NCBI GenBank assembly: GCA_026873275.1
Contig: JANTUC010000014.1
Span: 806,001-870,000, forward strand
Direction: 5' to 3'
DNA from: Pseudopithomyces maydicus
Taxonomy: Eukaryota > Ascomycota > Dothideomycetes > Pleosporales > Didymosphaeriaceae
DNA: 64,000 nt
A model generated the notes under the pieces. It was not told the origin of the DNA. It did no database searches and worked only from the letters and a program-made list of their open reading frames with translations. Every line of letters starts with the position of its first letter. The first letter of the stretch is position 1. The translations under genes were made by a program, and so were the position numbers. Of the stretch, positions 12,484 through 24,764 are shown one piece after another.

Positions 12484-15187
12484 ATGTCGTCCTCAAAGGG
12501 CTTCAGCAAGAGGCTGGGCTTCCGAAGGACGAACACGGACCAAGAAGCTGTCACCGTCACTAATGTGGCTCCCAAGGGCACTGGAGAGGCCAACTCCAGC
12601 GCCGTCGCTGGCCATGGGGACGCGAGCTCTATCATCGACGACGTCGTCCGCGACATAAGCGAGACAGAGGCAAACCGCCGCCTGAACGCCTTCCGCCAGG
12701 ACCACAAATGGGACCCGAACATGCCCGACGATGCCCTGGAGATGGTTGATGTGGCTACCGAAGCTCATGACCACAAGGGCGAGGCAGAGCTCGTCGGCGA
12801 GGTCATTGAGAACTCACCCTACCCCGAAGTAAGCCGTTAGCACTCAATCGCGATTCCTTTTCTAATCGCAAATCAGGTGCGCGCCGTGGTCCGAAACTAC
12901 GATGAAGACGTACCGACGAGCACCATCCGAGCATGGGTCATTGGTCTTCTTTTGACTACCGTTTGCTCTGGAGTCAACGGCCTCTTCCTGCTACGTTACC
13001 CTATCGTCTATATTGGGCCCTATGTTGTGCTTCTTATCGCCTATCCAATGGGACTCGCGGCTGCTAGATTCCTTCCCAGCAAGGAGATCAGTCTCTTTGG
13101 ACTGAAAGGAAATCTCAACCCTGGACCGTTCAACGTCAAGGAGCACGTCATCATTGTTGCGATGGCCAACGCAGCCTTCGGAGGCGGCGCTGGTTACTTC
13201 CTCGACACTGTGGTTTCCCTCAAGAAATTCTACCACTTTGACACGAGCCAGTTCGGCTGGGGCTTCAACATCCTGTTCGCCTTGTCCACGCAATGCTTGG
13301 GCTTCGGACTTGCAGGTTCCGTGCGAAAGTTTCTTGTCGAGCCTGCTGCGATGATCTGGCCGGGTTCTTTGGTCAACGTCGGTTTCATGTACGCACTGCA
13401 TGACCACAGCAAAAACGACCCTTCCAAGACCAACGGCTGGTCAATTTCTCGATACAAGCTCTTCATGATTGTCATGATTGGAATGTTTGTCTGGTCTTTC
13501 TTCCCGACTTTCATCATCCCTGCGTTCAGTTACTTCGCATGGGTGACTTGGATTAAGCCTGACAACGTCGTCATCAACCAACTTTTCGGGCAGACCACTG
13601 GTATTTCGCTGGGTTTTCCATTCACTGGATTCACTCTGGACTGGGCTCAGGTCAACTCGTTCTACAACAGTCCTTTGATTAGCCCTTGGCATGGTATGTG
13701 AAGCGACATAGCATATGTGAAGCGACATAGCGTAGATGAGGAAAACATGCTAACATTTCCCGTGTAGCGCACGCCAACACTGGTATTGGCATTGTCATCT
13801 TTGTCTGGATTGTTACGCCAGCTCTTCATTATGCGGGAGTATGGTATTCCGACTACCTGCCCATTTCCCAGAATGCTATTATCGACAACACTGGTGCTAC
13901 CTATAACACCTCCAGGATCCTTACACCCGAACACATCGTTGACCCTGCCAAGTATGAGGCATACTCTCCTCTTTTCCTTGCTACCGCAGCTGCCCTCTCT
14001 TACGGTATGAACTTTGCATCCATCTCTGCACTCATCAGCCACACATACCTGTTCTCTGGTGCCGAGATTTGGCGTCGATGGCGAGCATCCTCCGGTGAAC
14101 TTGACGACGTTCACATGAAGATCATGCGCAAGTACAAGCTCGTTCCTACATGGTGGTACCTTTCTCTTCTCCTCGTCATGATTGGATTCGCCTTCGCGAG
14201 CGCCCTCGCCTACCCCACTGGTATGGCATGGTACTCAGTTGTGCTATCCCTCGTCATTGCAGCCACGTGGACGATCCCCATCGGCATCATCCAAGCTTTC
14301 ACCAACATTCAACTCGGTCTCAACGTCTTCACCGAGTTCATCATCGGCTATGTCCAACCTGGACACCCCATTGCCATGATGATGTTCAAGACCTTCGGCT
14401 ACATCGTTATGACACAGGCTCTGTACTTCTGCCAGGATCTTAAGCTCGGCCACTACATGCACGTTCCGCAGCGCTCCATGTTCACCGCCCAACTCGTTGC
14501 CACCGTCTGGTCGTGTTTGTGCCAGCTCTCTACTGTTCAATGGGCTCTCGGTGCTATTAAGAACGTGTGCACGGCAGAGGCCTCGGGTTTCTTCACCTGT
14601 GCCTACGTCAAGACGTTCTACAACGCGAGTGTCATCTGGGGTGCCATCGGTCCCAAGCACCTGTTCTCAGGGGATGCTGTGTACAAGAACCTCCAGTGGT
14701 TCTGGTTCGTCGGCTTCTTCGCGCCGTTCCTGGTTTATGGAGCGGCACGCATGTTCCCCAAAATGAGCCTTATCCGGAAGATTAGCATGCCGCTTATCTT
14801 CGCGTGCATGGGCTACGTTCCTCCGTACTCGCCTATGAACATCGTAAGTCAACTTCATTAATGATGCATTTCGCGTGTACATAGTCACTAACATTCGTAT
14901 AGCTCACTTGGGTCATGGTCGGCTGGATCTTTAATAAGTACATTAGAGGCAAGTACTTGGGATGGTGGATGGAGTACAACTACGTAACCTCTGCTGCTCT
15001 TGACGTCGGTCTCGCGCTGTGCGCTATTTTCCTCTTCTTCTGCGTACAACTTCCTGGTGCCGGTATGCCTGATTACTGGGGTACTAGCATTGTGGGGAGG
15101 ACCGTTGATGGTGCTGGTGCAGCTATCAGGAAGGTAGTCGATGTAGAGGCAGGCGAGTACTTTGGGCCGCGAACCTGGAAGTGGTAA
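12484..15187 (+). CDS. OPT-family oligopeptide transporter
   Basis: Four exons: 12484-12828, 12877-13693, 13768-14843 and 14903-15187. Introns are 48, 74 and 59 bp with GTAAGC, GTATGT and GTAAGT donors, all frame-consistent, giving 840 residues. The start is MSSSKGFSKRLGF. A cytosolic N-terminus of about 125 residues is followed by multiple hydrophobic segments through the rest. Family-typical stretches include YPMGLAAARFLP, NPGPFNVKEH, CLGFGLAGSVRKFLV, the loop around NTGATYNTSRIL, and GYVQPGHPIAMMMFKTFGY. OPT proteins carry small peptides or peptide-like compounds (including metal chelates and glutathione in some members) across membranes with protons; the substrate here cannot be read from sequence. 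Intron 2 contains a 19-bp direct duplication beside the donor. Confidence 0.92.
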
Positions 15188-16500
15188 GCACCGAGTGCCG
15201 TTTGCTGCTTCGTCTACTTGCCAGGTGGGCCAAGTGTAATGTATAGTTATGTGTCAAGCACGTATGAGGAATGTAATACCCGATGGTGATTCGATGGGAA
15301 CTACTACATGGAAACATCTCAAGCACTCGAGTTTTCGCAGGTCACTGCTACTCGCGACCTCTAACTCACAAGTCCAGCCTAATTCTAATGTAACAACTCC
15401 GCCTCATGATGCCGTTGAGCATTATCCATTCAATACAAAATTTCATATACATACAACATCATTTTCGTCTAGTCAGCTCATACTCAGCTGCACTTTTTCA
15501 CAAACACAAAATATACATACAATGCTCCACGATCCTTCTCCATCCTGTGATCTTGCTTCCGCTTGGTCCCTGTCTTTTTTTTTAACGACATTATTACTAC
15601 AAGACGCGAATATAATATTCTAACAACCTATGATTGCAAGCCGTCCTTCTATCCGCGCACCCTTTATCTGGCTGGTGTCGATACGATCTGGTCACGTCCT
15701 CAGGACGATAAAAGAATGAGTAAGAAACATCTTAATTGATTGGTTCTGCTGCGCATTTTGACTGATTTGAATGGAGAGCTGTCCACCCTCTCCTCATTTT
15801 CACCTTGCATGTATTTTGTGCTTTTTCTGTTACGCAATTAGCTAATAAATATATTTCATGCCAATATCGACTTCAATACATACAATGAGGTGAGATTAAA
15901 TAATAAGAATGGTAACTAGCTGGTTGTAGAAATCAATGGCGGAGCTCCGACAACGGGATTACACAGATATTTGGTCGTGCAACGTTGTTCACCTGCCGAG
16001 CTGTCGTTTGCGTAACGTGACGGAAGACTGCATTTTCCTAGATTGCTGTCGCGGCTGGATTGTGGTATTATAACCGCAAAATCTATCTGTCAGACATACT
16101 TTAACCTACGCAGTATACGTTGGTCACATCAATGGTAGTTTTGGTGTTGTTTTACTAGCATAGCCACTTCGAGTGGCGTATTCGACTTGCGCTGGCTCAC
16201 ACCATCGAAATCGTAACACCCTCCTTTAGAGCGTTAACCCGTATTCACGGATCTCTGCGCTTATTTACATTCTTGAATAGCATAGCCGCTGGGCGAAACT
16301 TAGTTAAGTAGGTATTTTACTATCGATGTTGCTTATGGCTTTGTATAACGCACTCCAATCAATTTCATTCACTCTGTCTTGTTTGGTGTATTGCTCTGGT
16401 GCACCTTTGTTTGATGAATAAAATCTCTACGTTTGATTTGCTGTTGGCTATTGTCAAAATGACCTGGTCAGATCCCCATGCCGATAAATTATAGCCCTGG
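15188..16500. other. intergenic region
   Basis: 1.3 kb between the transporter and the helicase gene, both on the + strand. It is AT-rich around 15400-15950 and has no convincing gene or repeat. Confidence 0.5.
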
Positions 16501-16506
16501 TATAAA
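16501..16506 (+). promoter_or_regulatory. TATA box of the helicase gene
   Basis: TATAAA (followed by GGAG) lies 125 bp upstream of the ATG at 16626. Confidence 0.5.
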
Positions 16507-16625
16507 GGAGAGTCGCCAGGAATTAGTTCTTAAGACATCGCACCGCAGTCACCAAAGCGCCGTAATCGCGAAATTTTGTTATCGCTGATTGTTTTAGCCA
16601 CTCTACAACGCTGCAAAGTCTATCG

Positions 16626-19600
16626 ATGCATCGTCGGGGAAGTGATGGACGAGGCTGGGGCAAACGACCTGGTCCAGTACATGACCAGTCTAAACCTTGT
16701 ATATTCTTTCAGAGAAACGGTCACTGTAGATATGGAAGGGATTGTCGTTTTTCGCATGTTATAGACCCCTCCATAAATGCCCAGAGCAGTGGACCCCAGT
16801 CGACCAGGCCGCCACTTACTGAAGAGCAAATCCGGACGAAAAATGACTATAACGCATGGAAGCGGCGTCTTAAACAACATCCTGAACATAATATAGACTC
16901 ATTATCTCAATTCTGGAACACCGCACTTCAGATTCAAAACGGAGACGATCGAGAATGGCAGCAGCAGCTTGCTCGGGACCTCGACGATGACAGTTTTAAC
17001 GGCCGTCAGCATATTGAATATACGATGAGCAGGATTAAAGGATATGCAACGAAAAAGGCATTTCTCGCCACTTCCAAAAGCTTTCTTCTTGTAATGACAC
17101 ATCGCTCATTCTTGGAATCGCTCACGATCGACCCTTTCGTCGGGGGGCTGTATAATTTTATGTCTGGGAACAACGGAACACGCGTGATTCCCTACTTACA
17201 AGACCTTTGTGCGATTCTTGTTGATAGGGATGAATCACATATTAAAGACAACTTTGCGGATGAGCTTCTCTTAGCCATGTGCACTGCTTTACGCGAGATT
17301 CTCAAGCGAGAACAGCGCGCCAGGCTTCACGATGACCTGCCACTGTTGCTGGATTCTCTGGATGATATCGTAAAATATCTTACAGTGGGCGATCCAAGTA
17401 CGTCTCTACGCACGATTAAGCGTTTGATTGAAGAGCTGCGGCCAGTGGTTGCGCGCAACAATCCCCTAGATGCAGATAAACGGGCCCCAGAGTCCGCTAG
17501 TCGACCATTCGCTTCCAATGCATCATCTTACCCTCTCGATATCGTCATACCACAAGATCGACATGACAACGATAGCATTGATATCACTAAGATACAGATA
17601 TTTCCCACTAGGGAAGAATTGATGAGCGATACCCCAGAAGTTCTCCCCTTCGCAGACCGAGACCAATTTCATTACCTTGCTGACCCTGTTGCCCGCCATT
17701 TTGACACCCAGTTTCGCTTACTCCGCTACGAGGTATTTGGAGAACTGAAGCAGTCTTTTTCATTTTTAATGAAAAATATGGAGAAAAATGCTGGGGTTTT
17801 CAGCAAATCACCATTGGGTGTGAATGTACGTGCCAATCACTACACGTCAGCTCAGATTGTCTCCACTTCTTTCGATCGACGTGTATTTAAGATCAGAATC
17901 GAGTTTGATCAACCACCAAAGATATTTAAAAAGTCGTACTCTGAGCAGCGTCGATGGTGGGAAGAGTCAAATCGACTTCAGGAAGGAACGTTGCTTTCTC
18001 TGATCATTGTAGAAAACGGAAAAGCCACCCCAATATTCCTGACAGTACAAGAACGTGTCACCGATCCAAGTAAAGAAAATAAAGTAGCCCAAGACGGATC
18101 CTCTGCACTGATTACAACCAAGCTTACAGTATTGGATCAGGTCAGTGTGGCGACAATCTTGCGGTGGAATTGTGGGAGAAAGAAAGGGATCTTATGCGAG
18201 TTTCCTGGGGTTCTCCTAGCCACATTCATGCCATTTTTGGAGAATCTGCAACGTATGGCGCAACTGAATCACCTTCCATTCCACCAATGGATTCTCCCAG
18301 AAAAGGTGACCTCTAATAATACACCGGTCTTGAATATCCCTGCTCCCCTTTATTCCCAAGACCGCGGGTTTACGATTCCACTCAATGCCATTCTCAGGAA
18401 AGAAGCTCCAGAATCCTTTCTAACAAGAGATTCTTCCCCAGACGATGCTGCTTTGGTTACATTGGTCAGTGAACGAACTGGGCTTGACTCCGGGCAAAGT
18501 AAAGCACTCATATCAGCCCTCACGCGTGAGTTTGCTTTCATACAAGGTCCTCCTGGTACCGGGAAGTCTTATGTTGGAGTTCAAATCATGCGCGTTCTTC
18601 TTTCGATAAAAAACAAAGCCAATCTTGGGCCTGTGGTTGTGGTGTAAGAATTTTCCTATATTTTCTGGTCCTCGTGAGCTTTGACTGTCTTAACTTTTCG
18701 CTTTCTAATCTATAAACAGATGCTACACTAACCACGCGTTGGACCAATTCTTAGAACATCTATTAAAAGTGGACATTAAGAAAGTGATTCGAGTAGGTGG
18801 AAGCAGTCACTCCAAGCTGCTACAAAGCCACAACATTCAAGTAGTCTCAAAAGATGAACCAAAAACCAAAAATGAGAAGAATCTCCTCCACGAGGCATTT
18901 AGTTTCATGTATGAAGAAGAAGAACCCATCAACCCAATCCTTCGTCATCTTCAGGCCCAAAGTAAAGGATTGCATTGGAAGTATTTTGAGAATCACCTTG
19001 CTCGTTATTATTCACAAATCTATAAACAGTTCTCTGAAATGACTGACGGAGGCTATCAAATAGCAGGACGTCACCGTTTCGACATTTGGATGCCTAATAT
19101 TGGGGCAATGCAGCTTGACACAAGCACGAGACTCGAAGAAGCCCTGCGCTTAGCTAACGACGATGTTTTCTCACTAAATGTTGGTCAAAAAATATTATTA
19201 GTTAAACATTGGATGAGAGAGCTTCAAGAGGAACAGATCGATGGGTTGTTTGAAAGAATGAAGCAAGTTGAGAACAAGCAGAATAACGTCCACGAGATTC
19301 ATCAAGAGGTCGACCGCAGAGTTTTACAGAACTCGGATGTAATCGGTATCACAACTAATGGCCTCGCTAAGAATATGGCCTTGATGCAGCGCCTGAATTG
19401 TAAGGTCATCATTTGCGAAGAGGCTGGCGAGGTTCTAGAAGCGCACATGCTGTCGACAATGTTACCATCTGTGGAACATGTAATTCAGATTGGTGACCAC
19501 GAGCAGCTCCGTCCATCCGTTAACAACTATAATCTTTCTGTTGAGAGCCATCAGGGTTCAAAGTACAAGCTCGATCGAAGCCAGTTTGAGCGTCTCGTTT

Positions 19601-22600
19601 CTGGTGAGCCAGGCAGGTCGAAAGTCCCAGTTGCCCAACTGGATGTACAACGACGGATGCGACCAGAAATATCCAGGCTTATTCAAAATACCATCTACCC
19701 CCGGTTGGAAAACCACACAAGCACGCTAGATTTTCCCGATGTGATTGGAATGAGGAAGAACCTGTTCTGGCTAGAACACTACAATCTCGAAGACGCCTAT
19801 CAACCAGAGCATCAGCAGAATTGGTCTAAGTCAAATGTTTGGGAGGTAGAGATGGTGCATGCATTGGTCCGGCACATTGTTCGCCAAGGCACTTATTCCA
19901 GCAGTGAAATTGCGGTGTTAACACCGTATACTGGCCAGCTTCAAAAGCTAAGGGCTGCAATGCGCAACGACTTTGACGTGGTTCTTAGTGACCGCGACCA
20001 AGAAGCCCTAGAAAGAGACGGTTTTGATGACCATGGAGGCAAGGAGGGCGAGCAAAGACTGAGTGCAACCAAAAACCGAGTCACCCTGGTTAAGAAGCAA
20101 TTATCCGAAATGTTGCGCGTTGCCACAGTGGACAATTTCCAGGGCGAGGAAGCCAAAATTGTTATCGTCTCCTTGGTCCGTAGCAACAATGATAGGAACG
20201 TGGGCTTTCTTAAAACGACTAACCGCATCAACGTCCTCCTGAGTCGAGCGCAACACGGCATGTTTCTCATCGGCAACCCGGATACGTATGCCAACGTCCC
20301 GATGTGGCAAAACGTAATCCAGATGATGAAATCCACAGGGTCGATAGGGACCTCTCTAGGCCTCTGTTGTCCAAGACATAAGGACACCTTAATGGACGTT
20401 ACCGAAGCCAAAGATTTTTCACGGATGAGCCCAGATGGAGGGTGTCGACGTTCTTGCGATAGGCGTTTACCTGATTGCGGCCACCAGTGTTTAGCTAGAT
20501 GCCATGCTGACAATATGCACAGAGCCTACGTATGCTTGCAACAATGTGAACGCCTCCATCACCCCTGCAATCACCCGTGTCAGAAGATGACATGTGGGGA
20601 AGGTATGTGTATCTCGTTCTACTCATTGCCCCTAGTCCCCATTCAAGACGTTTTTCGACCGCATTGTCCCCTGATTTCATTCCTCGAACTTTTTACTACG
20701 ACGTTGTGAATAGCATCGATGAACGTGATCTTTCAGAACTTCTTTATCTACTTCTAATACCTCATCGCCTCAATGTTCTGACAACATCCATTGGAAATTA
20801 TTTTTTTCAACCAAAGGAAGGTCATTCTAACGTTTTCCTAGATTGTGGAAATTGCAAGGTCCCTATATCTAACGTCAAACTTCCATGTGGACACACCAAA
20901 GACAATGTCCTATGCTATCTAGCACAGAAACCTGAAAATATCAAATGTACGACAGTTGTCTCGAAATTAGTCCCGGGCTGCCGTCATTCAATCAAAGAAA
21001 TGTGTCATGTCGATGTCACGAAAGAGAACTTTCGTTGTCCTACGCCATGCGATCACGTTCTGCCTTGTGGCCACTTATGTACCGGTACATGCGGTCGCTG
21101 TCTCACCCAAAATGTAGGTGATCAAGTAAGCATAAAACATCAATCTTGTCAAAAGATTTGTGGTCGCGGGAATAGCACCTGCAATCATACTTGTAAGAAG
21201 AAATGCCATAGTGGTACTGATTGCGGATTATGCGAGGCCCTATGCGAGGTAAGATCAAGCTGTATTCTCAATGATTTCTTGGACTTGACATCTAATTGAA
21301 TCAGGTTCGTTGTATGCACTCTCGGTGTGACCGAAAATGCCATGAGGTTTGTGCGCCCTGCGTGCAGACATGCGCCTGGTCTTGCGAGCATCAAGGACCA
21401 TGTACCATGCCCTGTGCAGCACCGTGCAACAGACTCCCTTGCGAGAAACGCTGCTCAGAATATCTCTCATGCGGACACCAATGCCCTGGATTATGTGGTG
21501 AGGCGTGTCCAGAAGGATACTGTCAGAGCTGTGGCCAAAAGGCCGACTCGAGGGTCGATATGCTCGAATTCAAGACCTATGATGAGATTGACGTCGATAA
21601 AACCCCGGTGGTCATTCTTAGTTGTGGTCACTTCTTCACTGCTGAGACTCTTGATGGGATGGTAGGATTACACGATGTCTACGAAACTGACCAGAGAGGG
21701 GAGATTTCTGGTCTGAAGGACCTTTCTGGCGAGTTGGCGATTAAGATACCTCAGTGTCCCGATTGTAAATGCCCCATCAGACAGTATGTGGCACAGCGAT
21801 ATAATCGATCCATCAACCGGGCCGTCATGGACGAAATGTGCAAGCGGTTCATTGTCCACGGTCAAGCCGAGCTTCGCGAGTTAGCCCTCGAAGTTTCTGG
21901 ATTGGAGGACGAGCTCAACAGTAGCGCGGTCATAGATAAATTGGAAGGTCGCTACGACAAAGTCAGGTCACTAGAGAAGAAAGTTCAAAAGCTGAAGAAC
22001 GAGTTTGCGCGGAAGCATCAACCTGCTCAAAAACTTCATGATGCTATTGTTCGCACCAGAGGAAAGGATGCAAAAATCGAAGATGTCATGGAGAATCTAA
22101 CAATTTCGAACAACAACAGCAACAAATATGAGACGGGTATTGATCAGCGTATCATTACCGCTGCTCGATTATTGGAAGTTCGAATTGCATGCATTGCCCT
22201 GGAAGACAAATTCACTATCCTCAGCAAAGCACCGGAGACAGAGAAACTTAAATTTCCCGGCGGATCACCCAACTTGATCGCACCGGTCGTTCTGAAAATA
22301 TGTAATCAACTCATTGAGGACATTAAGGGGTCGAACCTGACGAGGTACACTGTGGAAGCAACGCTTTTCTACTACCGCATGGTATCTCGCTTCAGTCTGT
22401 CCATGACAAAAGCAGACGCTGAACGCAAGAAAGTCAGCGATCATAGACAACACGCAATCAAATTACTCGAGGATGCGAACTTCCTTTGCCAACACGGGTC
22501 ATTCCAGGGTGCGAAGGAATTAGGACAAGCCGTGGTGGATGCTATCGCAATTGTAGGTCATGGAAGATACGAGGAGGTAACACAGGAAGAACTGAACGCG

Positions 22601-22857
22601 ATCAAGAATGCAATGATAAGTGGTCCAGGCGGTATGGCTACGCATTCAGGACACTGGTATAATTGCGCAAACGGACATCCAGTAAGTTTCGATATGGATT
22701 TCCGCCATTTTGAGATATATTAATCGTCGTGTAGTTTGCAATTGGTGAGTGCGGTATGCCTATGGAGGAAGCCCGCTGCCCTGAATGTGGCGCTGTTGTT
22801 GGGGGACAGAATCATGTGCCAGTAGAGGGCATGACTCGAGCGACGCAGATGGAGTAA
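16626..22857 (+). CDS. NFX1-type zinc-finger SF1 helicase (ZNFX1/Hrr1-like)
   Basis: Five exons: 16626-18643, 18720-20602, 20842-21248, 21305-22681 and 22735-22857, giving 1935 residues. The N-terminus has a CCCH finger (C-x8-C-x5-C-x3-H, about residues 25-44). UPF1-like helicase motifs follow: QGPPGTGKS (about 640), CEEAGE (about 905), QRRMRPEI, DNFQGEEAKIVIVSLVRS and INVLLSRAQHG (about 1150-1180). Next are NFX1-type Cys-rich repeats (CHHPCNHPC, LPCGHLCTGTCGRC, CNHTCKKKCH, about 1245-1530) and a coiled-coil stretch. The C-terminus is an RZ-type finger (WYNCANGHPFAIGECG...CPEC). Intron 1 sits just after the P-loop region and restores VVVCYTNHALDQF. Relatives bind RNA and support RNA silencing: fission yeast Hrr1 in heterochromatic RNAi, animal ZNFX1 in small-RNA pathways. 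A matching role here is inferred. The 239-bp intron 3 is unusually long. Confidence 0.9.
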
Positions 22858-23346
22858 CGTTCAACATGTTAGATTGGGAGAGGAGCTGGTATCTTATTGG
22901 AGTGAGGATAGGATACTCAATTTTTGGATTATATGGTTTGTTGTGTGTTCATTTCGTGTGTGTTTATTGCAAAGTGGCAACAGAGTAGCTGAAAAAGTAG
23001 AATGGTTGGAAAAAAAGCTGTCATCTCCCTCGTGACAGTAGAAAAGCTTCCACACAAAGTTCTTTGTAACTGAAATAATATGTAAAACTTTTCCGTAATG
23101 ACCATGCCCTCAGCGCCCTTAAGCTTATGTCAGCTGCCTTTAGGGAAGTGTATAAGCATCTGAAGATTTGATCGGTTTCTTTTCGTCCATAATCACGATC
23201 TCAGTCTTGAATCAATCATGTAATTTCTTTTTGCTTTTGTTCCTCTGGAAACCCTCACATGAATAGTAGTGGCACTGCTCAGAATTTGCCATACATCCCC
23301 AATTCTCCGCCCAAATAGCATGACAGTATTGAAACCACCAACCTAT
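22858..23346. other. convergent intergenic region
   Basis: Roughly 490 bp between the 3' ends of the helicase (+) and the orphan ORF (-). Nothing specific is seen. Confidence 0.5.
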
Positions 23347-24081
23347 CTACTCCTCAAACATTCCCATACCCTCCAAAAGATTGCAGCAAATGCGCAGCAA
23401 TTCCACCCGACTTCCAGCCCGCATCTGCCACACATTCTGATTTCCACATCGCATTCTCCACGTTCCATCGCACCCACCCCGGTATTTGAAATGCATACCC
23501 CCATCAAAAAACCTCTTGATAGCCACAATAACGGCCTCCAAATCCGCAGCTCTCATCCAAAAGTATCCCGCCGTAGCATCCCTACAATACGGACACACCT
23601 CCTTGTACCGCCTCCTAACGCAAAGCCGATGGACGATTCCCTCTACGACGGCCGCATGGCGGACTTGAATACTGGGGATGATGGCTCGTAGGACGTTGCG
23701 GCGGAGGCTGTCCCACTGGCAGATGTGCCGCATCTTGCTGTACGAAATTGTGCATTTGAGCATGGATTTGTAGGTGGCGAGGTAGATGTGGCCGTTTGTG
23801 ACGTCTTGGGTGGAGAAGTACTTTAGGAAGTATCTGCGGAGGGCATCGACGGTGGCGGACTTGTTGGGTTGGTGGTATCCAGATGGGCCGATGCCGTGGA
23901 CTCGGATTTGTCGTTTTTGACCGCAGCAGAGTTGGTGGGAGATGTGCTTTTCATTGTGCGTTCTGGCGTGGGTTCGAGTTTTGCTTTGAGTATCATTGTG
24001 CGTCAGCGTTGGATTGAATAATTGAGACTTTTGATGATTTGAGAGGGAACATTTTGATATTGAGACTGTTTGACAGTGCAT
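23347..24081 (-). CDS. hypothetical protein, Cys/Arg-rich
   Basis: An uninterrupted 244-residue frame from an ATG at 24081 to a stop at 23347. I do not recognise a family. The first 55 residues are low-complexity and rich in Thr, His and Asn. The rest looks globular, with several aromatic residues and ten or more cysteines, including CPYCRDATAGYFWMRAADL and RICCNLLEGMGMF. No signal peptide or membrane segment is evident. The opposite strand also has a shorter Pro/Ser/His-rich frame, but the minus frame has the more protein-like composition. The true start could be a later Met. It may be a lineage-specific gene or a chance frame. Confidence 0.4.
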   Translation of the reverse strand: MHCQTVSISKCSLSNHQKSQLFNPTLTHNDTQSKTRTHARTHNEKHISHQLCCGQKRQIRVHGIGPSGYHQPNKSATVDALRRYFLKYFSTQDVTNGHIYLATYKSMLKCTISYSKMRHICQWDSLRRNVLRAIIPSIQVRHAAVVEGIVHRLCVRRRYKEVCPYCRDATAGYFWMRAADLEAVIVAIKRFFDGGMHFKYRGGCDGTWRMRCGNQNVWQMRAGSRVELLRICCNLLEGMGMFEE

Positions 24082-24764
24082 GGTAGAGCAATTAGAGGAC
24101 GCTTGGATCCCAGGAGACAGAAGAACATAATCAAGAGAGCGAAGTACAAGTCAACTATAGTGTACCTAAACTTATTAGGTGTGTTCGGCGATGACAGTCT
24201 GGAGCAAGCGGGCGGTGTATAGGTAGCGTGACTCGATTCGATGTTCATATTAAATGCAGTTCTAGACCATCAAGTTGCACGCCACTAGCAACATGCTTTC
24301 TTTTTCGGTCCACACCATGCCTTGCCTCACAATCCGTTCAGGCATCTTCCGAGGACAAGCTGCGGTCGGAAACAAAGACCCGCTCGTATCCATGGTCTCG
24401 CTGTAACTCTGTCCGCAAAAGCAAGGTGACCCCAGTTGAGAGGAAGTAGCCTTCGGAAGACCGAGCAAAATAGCTAGAACACAAGGACCTCCATGTATAG
24501 AGTACTGCTACGTGTTACCTACACAGAATCCCACTGGTGCTGAATTATGTGAATTACAGACCTAATGTGAAAGTTGCAGTTGAGAGGATGCCAATCACCA
24601 TTAGTAATTTCCTACCACCAAAAGAACGCGACGGCACGTGCCCTCTTGGCGCGATCTACACCAAAGAAGTCACTAAGCTACAAAGCTCCACACATTTCGC
24701 GACCACAACACCTGCCCGCCAGAGCTTCAACTCGACACCTCACCACATTCGAGTTGCCTCCAAT
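24082..24764. other. divergent intergenic region
   Basis: Between the orphan ORF (-) and CDC73 (+); it presumably contains the CDC73 promoter. No TATA box near the CDC73 ATG or repeat was recognised. Confidence 0.45.
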
